From NCBI GenBank assembly GCA_036345935.2, contig JADWOT020000008.1:246791-310790 (forward strand): a stretch of 64,000 bases of DNA, given 5' to 3'. The stretch is from Taenia hydatigena (taxonomy: Eukaryota > Platyhelminthes > Cestoda > Cyclophyllidea > Taeniidae). Shown in pieces: positions 54,850 through 64,000 of the stretch (its first letter is position 1; each line of letters starts with the position of its first letter). A program made the translations under genes and the position numbers. The notes beneath the pieces were generated by a model. It saw only the letters and a program-made list of their open reading frames with translations, searched no databases and was not told the origin of the DNA.

Positions 54850-57285
54850 GCTGAATATTCTTGGTACCTGCAGCCCCTCCTGTTTGATACATCCATATCA
54901 GCGGCTGTTGATCTCCACATTTATCTCATAAAAGACTTTAATTTGCAGCTGGCTTCTGTGCATGATCTTTTCAAGTAATACAGGTTTGGATATAATAGAA
55001 AGCTAGACTGGTAAGCATGTAAAGCGTGTCGAGAAAGGGGCTCAATCATATGCATCCACGAGAGCTTATCGCGTGACAGCCAGCATCCACCTTGGAATAA
55101 GATAAGCTAAGAAATAAGCGAGTTTAACAGAATCAAGGTTGATTAATTGGTCGCTAACAAACATATTCGTCGTAACATGTCGTTTGCACACAAATTTTAC
55201 TAAGCAACTTGGAAATGAACACATTAACTCCTATTGGGCTGATTCGACAAGCATTCACGCGGTCTAGGATAAGACAGTGCAACAAAATGTGCAACGATAG
55301 TACTCATAACGTGTATAATGCTGAATGTGCTATTACAGTGCCAATTTACCCTTCACTTCAATAGGGGACCTATGCAAATCAAATAGGGTCAAGTGAATAG
55401 ATGCGCTTTCGGCCCGACATGTAATCCATGCATGCTGTGGAATTTGGCAAATGGAAACGAAAGCTTACTTTGAAAATGAAACAGCATTCTTTCCAGCCCA
55501 CAGGACATGTTAAATAAGGTTGACTTTGCGGTGTCTGATGCTGCAGCGAACTAACAAATGCAATAAAGTAATGGGAAGTACAACCACCTCACCTGTCGCA
55601 GCTGTTAAATCTTGAAAACTTGGCAATTAGAGGAACTTAAAACGTGGATAAGGATAGGCATGATGCCATCAGATTTTACAAATTGTGAAATTTTATTTTG
55701 CGAATACTACTTTGGATTAGGTTGACTTTGGGCTATGTTGATTGCGCGTGTGGCAGCCGCGTAAATAATTTTCATAAAATATGGTAATGAGTCCCAGAAT
55801 AAAATGGAAGACTAAACGCAACCCTTGTGCTTTAATTACGTGTCTAGGTTCTAAGGTTTAGAGGACCAGAAAACTCAAAGTCACAGTTTAAATGAGATCG
55901 GTGCCCACACAACATTAAAGCTAATTAACGACCGCCTTATAATGAAGCAAACGACTCAACCAGGTGAATGGGTCCGTGCATTTTGACAAGTCCCAAATGA
56001 TCATGCAATAAAATCATATATTGCTGCTACAAAGGATAGGTGGAATGACTTTTACTTGAAGTTTCTGATAAACAGTTATTTCTATTTCTACATTTCTACT
56101 TATCAGAAAAATACATTTGTGGGTGCAAAATAGCATTATGACGTGTTGGTTAAACTTTGATGGTTTCTCTACTAAATCCCAGATTTTATATAATTTTACC
56201 ACTATCAAAATAATTAGCATCATAGCGACCTAGAATGAATACTCTTTTCTTGAGTCCTCATGAAGGATTTTAGTCTCCTGAAGGAATAATATTACGACCC
56301 CACAGGCAGACAGACGAATTTGTAATGAAATGATGTTTGCTAAAGCTAATAGGGCCAAGACCAAACACAAAACTGAGATTAGATGCTAGAAGTGAGCAAA
56401 AATAGGCGATCTCCTGCAGCCAGCTGGGAGCCAGCTACCACATGTATTTCCACTCCAAGTACCCTCTGTAAATCATTTGTGCCCCCAATCAAATCACGCG
56501 TTTAAAAGGCCTCGTTAATTCTGCTTTTCAGCTATATATTTATTTGTTTAACTGTGGTTTATTTTTATGCATTCAGAAAACTTACTCGAAAAATTGGCGG
56601 CATTTGTGCCCAAGTATATGTATAATAAGCCAGAGAAATCGTGACTGTTTCACATTGTTTTAGTGTGGATAACAACAAGTTGTCAGCATTAAATCTTCAT
56701 TTATCCAAATTGCTCATTGCACACTCCGGAACGTATCTATGCCCTCTATCCTCTGCCATGCCATCTGATTAGCTTCGTATTCATACTCAACAGCAGGACA
56801 CTGTATGGTTCATATAATGCTTGGCTAATGCACAGAAGACTTCAGATGCCATCCAATCATTCGATTCGCTAGTCCTTCATTGATAAAGAAAGATCAAACC
56901 AAATGTTCGCTTCGCATTCTTTCCTTCCCTTCCCTTTCAAGTTCTATAACTACTCAACTACTATGGGCAGCCTTTGGATGAGGCCCATTTTGCTCAACAA
57001 TCAACCTTTTACGTTTTTAGACACACCCACTCAGCCTTTCAAATACAACGTTTTATACTTGGATTCCACCAATCCCTTTCTTGCAGTTTCAAGCCTTTAA
57101 TAGATGCCAGTATGCAAAGTTCCCTTGCTGATATTGGAGCATTCATAGTTGATTGTTAAGACTTGGATAAAAATTACGTTCTCAAAATATGGCTTAGGAT
57201 TTTAATATAGAATGTTTTTAAGAGTTTATGAATTATAAACTAACTAGTATTTAAGTAGTCAACCTTATTCTAATGGGAGTGATTA
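54850..57285. other. Part of the spacer with no supported gene
   Basis: AT-rich with no exon, RNA or repeat recognised. The A/C skew seen at 50.0-54.3 kb fades here. Confidence 0.4.
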
Positions 57286-57636
57286 TTATTCTACCTTAAA
57301 CTGGTCTCGATAGCAGTGGCCGCCATTTAAGGGAATGATATAACTAGGGGTAAAATCAGGATACTCTACCCGATTTTCAGTAAAGGAAATCATAAGCTTG
57401 CTTAAAACTTTTTGGACCTGATAATGCTTGTGTGCTTCTTGTATGCTCTGCTCAATGTATTGCCTTCTGCTGTTTATACAGCACCTCCTCACTTCATAAA
57501 ACGCCTCTTTAATCTGACGTTCTTGACACCTGTTGCTCCGTGAACCAGGGTGATTTAAGGCTATATGATAGTTTTTTGATAGCCAGAAACCAAGTCTTCT
57601 CATTGTGCATGTACTAGCACTGGGCCTTTTTCCCAC
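57286..57636 (-). CDS. Unrecognised minus-strand open frame, possibly retrotransposon-derived
   Basis: 116 codons, ATG at 57634-57636, TAA at 57286-57288. Contains RQIKEAFYEVRRCCINSRRQ, YIEQSIQEAHKHYQVQKVL and ending GGHCYRDQFKVE. The Arg/Lys-Tyr-rich helix with (R)xYIExxIQEA resembles the linker between endonuclease and reverse transcriptase in LINE-type proteins, though no catalytic motif is present. It lies 440 bp from the inner end of the right arm. Confidence 0.25.
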   Translation of the reverse strand: MGKRPSASTCTMRRLGFWLSKNYHIALNHPGSRSNRCQERQIKEAFYEVRRCCINSRRQYIEQSIQEAHKHYQVQKVLSKLMISFTENRVEYPDFTPSYIIPLNGGHCYRDQFKVE

Positions 57637-57639
57637 CAG

Positions 57640-58073
57640 CCATCTTACAGAACATTTTCACCGATGCTGCGCAACCAAACGCTTGCCTCATTGTCTCTCA
57701 TTTCACTACTTTATTAAAATCATGCTCTGCGTTTTCGATGTATAATGTGTACTTCCTAAAATCTGTTCCTTTTAAGCACTGAAGTGGCAATTAATGGATC
57801 TTGAACCATGCCTACTTTACAGATATAGTAAGAGGCACGAAAATCAATGCTGTGGCGTAGCAGGGTAAGCCCACACAGTAACCCACTAAATCATTTTAAA
57901 ATCTTATAAACTCATATGCTGCCAAATATATATGGGCTTAATTATCAAGATTCTGTCCTTTCATGAGTCAAATGTGAATCATAAATCCTATTTTCATGCC
58001 AGCTTACCTTACGTAAACAGACTGCTTAGATATCAGTACTTAAACAACTGATTTTTTCACCGATGCCATGGCT
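57640..58073. other. Flank of the right inverted-repeat junction
   Basis: No gene recognised. The last bases, ATGCCATGGCT, abut the arm and supply an ATG in frame with the transporter-like sequence that follows. Confidence 0.5.
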
Positions 58074-58310
58074 CGCCTAACGCCTAGTAATTACCGAATC
58101 TATTTGGAACTGGTGAAGGACTGTGTCTTCACTTCACGACGTGGTCTTCGGACCATGCTAGTTACCAACTGGACCTTCTGTATGGCGGTGATTATCATGC
58201 CATCCATATATCTCCAGATGACCATGACATCAACAAAAGACTCATGTCAATACGTTTATGAGCTCTTTATAGGAACGTGTTTGAATCTGCTTGTCTGTTG
58301 GTTGCTTTGA
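58068..58310 (+). pseudogene. SLC22-like gene fragment (right, inverted copy)
   Basis: From residue 3 identical to the left copy: RLTPSNYRIYLELVKDCVFT onward through the helix 7 and helix 8 candidates to a TGA. The upstream ESPDYIKW part is absent because the repeat starts here. The ATG comes from non-repeat sequence (58068-58070), creating a new chimeric start that need not be used. Confidence 0.4.
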
Positions 58311-59997
58311 TAACCAAGGGCAAAGGAAGCAAACACTAGTCATTAAGGCAAGCATTTAGAGATCGATTCAGCGAATGGCTTAGCATTAGAGTTAAGTAAG
58401 GAGAGAAAATGGAATGCTTGATGAGGGCGCGCAACAATGGAGAATGACGCAAAAAGAGTGGAGTTACTGAGGCAAACGTGTGAAAAGCCAGCGTGAACTT
58501 GTGTGCCAGAGAACAACATGTAGGCGCATGCACATTAGCCATGTGGTTTGTTCAAGTACACGCAACGTGTTGCAACCGAATTTCTGGATATATCTGACCT
58601 CCTTAAAAGCACCTTCCTGAGGACACGTGCAGAAGCAGAGTTTACTTTTTCTTGCAAATTGTTAGTGAATGCGAGTAAGAGTAACTTTAATAGCTAAAGC
58701 TAGAACAAATGCTTAAACTATGTGCTTGTCTAAAATATTATAGGATTACTTAATTTTGGGAAATTTCATATAACTTCTGTCGAAATTTTGCTTCGCCTGT
58801 ATTACTGTTTTCATTCTTCTCGATGCAGCGAATTGGGATTGCAATAAGGTTTTGAATGGCCTGCGTTGATAGGAAAAAGGGATATAGGGCTGAGCGATTG
58901 AATAACCTAACATTGCATTACGTTCTCTGTTAGGTGAGGCAATATCCTTTGCCTCGGTGGTAGTGTAGGTGCTGGACACAAACAGTGGTAGTGATGTCTG
59001 ATGTCATAATATCCACGTATTCGATAAATGACAAAGACAACTGTTCCGTATGTTACTGCATGCTAAAGATTCGTTTAGTATTTTTGACCAGTCAAAATTT
59101 AAACACATTTTACTATAATATCATCAGTAGGCGGCATAAATGGTATTGTGGGATGAAAATGATATCGTTTCTATCCTTATTGCAGAAATGTGCAAAAAGC
59201 AAGACACTACATCCACTTACCGACAATTTGGCAACAGTCGCAAAGCGAATTTTATCCTTTAAAGCCTTGCTGGACTTAAGTTGTTATGAATAGCTTACTG
59301 AAGAATGAACGTTAAAAGGTACAGACGCAACTGCGTTGGCCGAAATGACACATGGGACGAATTCGCTAAAAGGGAGGGGCTGTCATGCCTCTAATCTCAA
59401 TTTGTGACCAATTTTTTTTAAGTTTAGGCTCACATTTTCCTCCTACCTACCAGAGAATGCAGTGTTGAGAATCACAGGTGGCAATTTCATTGCCAAGAAG
59501 AAATTCGCGAGAGGATACACCAAGTTTTATTTTAAATGTGAGGGCGAAATTTCAAATGTTTTACTGCTAAGACCACAATATTCATTTGGCATCGTAAACA
59601 CTCTAGATAATTTTATTCGAAAGCATTAGTTATGCAAAAGAGTTTCTAAAAAAGAGCACAAATGACCTCAAAAGTACTACTCGCTGCATTTATAGCCGCG
59701 GTTTTGTGCCGACAGAAGTAGGTAACTGATAATGGTGGTCGACCCCACCGCATGGAACTGTTCGCCAAGTGATGCATCGGTGCATATTTAACACGCGGAT
59801 GTGTTGCACAAGGATGCGCAGTTATGACCCCGTTTTCGACTATTTTCAATGAGGTGATTTGCAGTTGATAATATTTGGTCTTACAAAGTTGCCCTTGGAT
59901 TAAAAACACAATGGCCAATATTCCTAGCGCTTTTGTTTAAAAGCGAAGAGCAGAATGTTATGGAAGTGAACGCAAAGAATCATGTGATAGACGTACC

Positions 59998-60096
59998 GTG
60001 AATTCGTACGGCGGGTATACCTATCTCGAGAGCCATCGACACGAAGATCGGACGAAGCCAACTGTGATGCTTGTAGCAGTGTTAAGGCCAAAACAT
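59998..60096 (+). pseudogene. SLC22-like fragment, helix 8/9 loop (right copy)
   Basis: Mirror of 46625-46723 with HEDRTKPTVMLVAVL. Same reservations. Confidence 0.25.
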
Positions 60097-61594
60097 CTGC
60101 AGTTAGTTCGACAAAGGAAAATGTATGTTAATTGCTTTAGCAGAATTTTCTTTAATTCCCGGCATTTCAACTTAATACCATTCTAGGATAGGAATTTCGG
60201 ATAAATTTAAATTCATTAACATGGCTAGGAGCGTTGATAATTGATCAAGCCACGATTAATGCGTTTGAGCTATATGTAAAACGAAGGGCACTAAATAGCC
60301 TAGGTAATCAGAAAAAGGGTGAAAAAAGCGACTAAAGGGTTGCAGTATAACACGGCTAGGTGCCATAACGCGTGCCTAAATAACCAGCTTACATGTAAGT
60401 CAAACAGCATTCTCTCTTGAGTAAGCTTACCTCTATATTCAGCTTCTCCTTTGTATTGCATCAACAAGTTGCATTTCTTTGGGGGTGGACGCATGGATTT
60501 TAGTTCAGAAACTAAAATCAGAGTGAAACATTCCCAGACAACGCAGTGTGAATTTAGAAAAGGTAAAGAAGTCAAGTAATGCCCTTGTGAGGAAAATGTG
60601 GGAGATCATAATGAGCCTGGTGGAACGCCAATTGAATGTCATTTGATACTCACATGCTTTCGCAATATAATGATGCACTTATCTGTAAAGTGGAAAAGGT
60701 AGGAAAGTATCCGGTGGTAAATAGACTGCTTGCATAAGTGGTTTCACATCAGAAATAGATGATGTTAGCTTTAGCGCTTGCTGCTCACTAAGTGTTGGTA
60801 GTAGAATCCTTGTGTGCAATTAGTCAAGGAAGCTGATAAACATTTGATTTTCATCCTTCAGCCAAACCCAGCTACCCTACACTACGTTGTGCAAGCAAAC
60901 ATTAAATCGATTGTCATTCTCTCGACATGCAACGAAACTCCATCTAATGCGCTGGAATCGCAAGTTTAGATCCAGCCAAACAATTATTTTACTTATTCAT
61001 TTTTAAAAAGGGTTTGTTTCCATGCATTTTCAAGGTAGCTTTCCACCCATTTTGCCCATCGAAATGACACGGGACTCGTCTCTTCATTCCTTGGCCTTTT
61101 ATCCATCTCTTTACTGACATTTAATTATTTATTCATTTTCGTACTTAAACAAGCTCATTAAGTTTTAGTCGTTCCGCCAATTCATCCAAACTGTCTTGTA
61201 CACGCTCCTCCAATTTGTATGCATTAGCACCCCGGAATCCTGCATCCATGCATATGGTTTTCAGGTCAAAGTTGATTCAGCTATATTTTTCCATCCACTC
61301 AAATAGTGATTAGGAGATGCTACGCAGTGCAACCTATAGCTACTTAACATAGAGGCCATTTTCCTTGGAATTTCATACCTTACGACAATAGTTGCACATC
61401 TGAAATACAAATTCTCTTGTACCTAAGGGGCTACGAGCCGTGGTCTAACGCTTATATATAAAGAAATTTTGAGGTTTGTCAGCCCCTTCAGCCACTACTG
61501 CCGAAGAGTGGCTACCCGAATTCCTGTGGCACAAATCGTACTTGTGACTGTGTCCAATAGTTTTGGCGGTCATGTATTTGGTTTAAAGCAGGCT

Positions 61595-61725
61595 CCTTGG
61601 ATGAACCTGTTTAGCTAAGTCTTTCATAAACACTATCCACTCTGATGTGCTATGATCTCATGTGCTGAAAAGTGCTGTGATGTGGCGCTGAGTTGGTCTA
61701 TAAATCATTTGATTCTATGGAGTAA
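61595..61725 (+). repeat. Dispersed repeat copy inside the right arm
   Basis: Mirror of 44996-45126 and direct relative of 41470-41600. Confidence 0.6.
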
Positions 61726-61862
61726 GGACTGAGCTCACTGTGCATTGCCTCATTGTTAAACATGGACGACGGGGATGGGATCGACATCTGACTCTCCTTC
61801 GCCCAGCTAGGTAAAAGTTGCGTGTGTAGATGATAAATGACTTGGCGTAGTTTGGAGATTAC

Positions 61863-62069
61863 GTGTACCGCAACCGCCTGAGTTCGCCAGCCCTCATATA
61901 CGCAACTGTGCTTTATGTTCTGTGTAAGTTTGATTGCATGATATACGCAAGGTCACACATTTTCGCCACATTTGTTGACAAAATATTTCGAATGACACAT
62001 GTGCACCGAATATTTTGGCGAAGCCTAATTCTTTTAGACCCAACTGCCTGTATGTGTAGTGAGTCCTGA
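61863..62069 (+). pseudogene. SLC22-like fragment, region of helices 10-11 (right copy)
   Basis: Mirror of 44652-44858, identical translation (TVLYVLCKFDCMIYA core). Confidence 0.25.
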
Positions 62070-63053
62070 ACCTATGCAAATCCCAGCGCACCACAGTAAC
62101 TTTTTTTTATTAGAAGCGTTGCTTTGGTTTGTTTTTACTTTGCAATCTGTCTGTCTAATTTCTTTGGGTCGTCGTAACTTTCGTTCACTTCAAACTCTAC
62201 TGAGATTACAACACACACGCCATTAATGCATCGTTATAGTCTCTTTACACTTGTTCATACTCTAACTGTTAAGCCGTGCTGCAGTACGCCATTGGAAAAC
62301 CTTGATTGGGGTGAAACCCATTTTAAAAGCACTACCATCAGCATATGCTTGCCAGTCGCAGCCATAGCACATAAATCCATTCCGAATAAAAATGCTTGAT
62401 GATGAGCGAGGTAGAATGTGTTAGTATGGGGATCATCACCGGAAACACTTTAATTGGTAGCAGGTAGAACTCCGGCTTATGCACTAACCAATTATTATCA
62501 CCCGATAGCAAAGTTTGATTATTAAATCTGTATTAATTGCGAGGCCAGTACGTAGGGCGGGTGAGTGAGCTGTTTACCATGTTCTTCGATCTGATATTAC
62601 TGAGTGCTGTCAGCCCCTACATGGTGTATGTGCGTAGCACGTTGGCCGCGGTCCTGTCTCTTCATTAAAACCAGTTCTTCTAATGTATACCTATAAAACG
62701 CTTGCTATCACTTAGGCTAGTCTGCTTGTGTTCATCTTTTCCGATTTTACAAACTTTTGTTAAGACATTCCATTGGGTGGATATCGCGTGTGGTTCACAT
62801 ATAAAGTAACGGTTACTGTTTTCTTCCTCACTTCTCCGAATGCCAACTTCGGTGGCCATACGCACTTTTTCACCTGACGCATATACACTTCACCAGCCTA
62901 GATACTGAACTTGTAAGACATTTTAATGCTAGTACAGTACTCAGGGATAGCCTTTGACCTTTAGCCATACTTCGCAGATTTATCAAGAGGCAGTCCTACA
63001 TTGGTTGGATGTTTAACCATACTTAGCATCATAAATCCACACAGTAGAAAGCA

Positions 63054-63278
63054 TTGAGCAACACTTTCAGAATGAAAGGCGACAACGATCTGCTAATTAC
63101 GCGTACTACTTATGCTTTGAGTGTCTTGACTCCAGTACTTGATGTTCTCCTTCGTTTCTCCATACTAACCTTAAAAAATGCATCTTGTCTGAGCTTGCTA
63201 AGCATCATTTTAGTAGCATCAGCATTACACTTTGAATTCGACAATGCAACATGGAATAAGTTGTCCATGCACTTGTAA
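63054..63278 (+). pseudogene. SLC22-like fragment, last helices (right copy)
   Basis: Mirror of 43443-43667, identical translation (LLSIILVASALHFEF core). Confidence 0.2.
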
Positions 63279-64000
63279 ATGGAACCCATACAGCTGCATC
63301 TTGCAAAGCATCGGCGAGAATGCATTTATGCTACTCTAGGCAATGCCCTTAAAGCCATCAATACTACATAATTTACCACTGCTACTAGAGTCACTGGTGA
63401 TTTGACCATCATTAACAAATGTAACAGTAACATAATCCTAAGCTGCGCGACTAAACACAGCACGAACCGATGCGATGCAGGGGATGAGAAATGAGCTGAT
63501 TGTACGAAATTGCGATTAAAGCAGTGCCTAAAAAAGGACTGCTCTTGCGGCCTGGTGACGAGCTGAGCAGCATTAGATGAAGTAAAAGTCATGGAAAAGC
63601 CTGGAGCTCATTTAGCGCTGAGAATAAATTTTGCGAATTCGCACGAACAATTAATCGTTTGATTTATCTTCCTTTTCATCCAATGGCCTATGCTTTAGTA
63701 TTCTCATCTGTTTATCAACTTTTATCTGCCTATGGATATGTGTGAATGATTGCTCGTTCAATTTTATCCTCAAATCGCAACTGGGCCCTGTCATTTCTAT
63801 CTTTTTAATTAGTAGCCTTTAAGCGATGCGCATTTGACTTCACTTTCTGCAAATGGCGGGCAGATGTGGTTGCCGCTGAGATGAGTGAGCTACAAAAGAT
63901 TGGAAACGCCAAATTTTTATATTAATGAAATGATGCCTGCTCTTCTCTCTTCAACCATCTATCAGTCACTGCAACCGGCCCACCAACCATCAGATTTGCG

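Larger units (their letters stand above)
48648..58073. other. Spacer between the inverted-repeat arms
   Basis: 9,426 bp present once in the window. From about 50.0 to 54.3 kb the plus strand is visibly rich in A and C and poor in T and G, unlike either flank. It contains a duplicated 600 bp block, a diverged tandem array, several microsatellites and a few candidate exons, listed separately. 49.04-49.99 kb and 54.84-57.28 kb hold nothing I can support. Confidence 0.8.
58074..64000 (-). repeat. Right arm of the large inverted repeat (continues past the window)
   Basis: Mirror of 42721-48647 (sum of paired positions 106721), identical wherever compared. It begins abruptly at CGCCTAACGCC and is still matching at the last base, so its true length is unknown. 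Everything listed in the left arm recurs here on the other strand. Confidence 0.97.

Noticed and set aside
1..64000. tRNA genes, rRNA, CRISPR arrays, bacterial operons
   Set aside because: No cloverleaf with a canonical T-arm, no regular spaced direct repeats with unique spacers, and no long intron-free gene series were seen.

Overview
The window looks like nuclear genomic DNA of a flatworm, most likely a tapeworm (taeniid-like). Coding signal sits in short exons with GT/AG borders. Introns range from about 41 nt to several hundred nt. There is a miniature LTR element of the type known from taeniid cestodes and a decayed Hsp70 copy of the kind common in tapeworm genomes. No bacterial-style operon is present. 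Almost all long open frames are exons, decayed copies or chance frames.

Layout. 1-6.9 kb: no supported gene. 7.0-12.93 kb (+): sixteen exons of a receptor guanylyl cyclase (signal peptide, extracellular ligand-binding domain, one membrane helix, kinase homology domain, coiled-coil linker, first residues of the cyclase). One frameshift lies in exon 3, and no recognisable catalytic domain follows. 14.84-16.17 kb (-): degenerate intronless Hsp70 pseudogene. 17.58-18.33 kb (+): Ty3/Gypsy RT-RNase H remnant. 23.0-23.7 kb (+): C2H2 zinc-finger fragment. 24.6-25.4 kb (+): small predicted three-exon gene for a basic protein. 27.8-34.6 kb: diverged tandem repeats, an exon-like segment present twice in opposite orientation, and a good candidate terminal exon on the minus strand. 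36.46-37.23 kb: a TRIM-type mini LTR retrotransposon. 38.95-39.65 kb: a hydrophobic reading frame broken by one TAG.

The dominant structure is a large inverted repeat. Bases 42721-48647 reappear in reverse complement at 58074-64000 (paired coordinates sum to 106721), with no net indel and no mismatch in any stretch compared. The arms are at least 5,927 bp and the right arm runs off the window. The 9,426 bp spacer is A/C-rich on the plus strand. It holds two diverged copies of a roughly 600 bp block, a diverged tandem array and a few candidate exons. The arms carry collinear fragments resembling an SLC22/organic-cation-transporter (MFS) gene, so two head-to-head partial copies result. The inner breakpoint cuts the transporter-like frame. 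Such identity means a very recent inverted segmental duplication, gene conversion, or an assembly artefact; long reads would decide.

Only the guanylyl cyclase is recognised with high confidence. Its extracellular part would bind a ligand, its kinase-like domain would regulate, and its cyclase would make cGMP, but the gene as seen here is incomplete.
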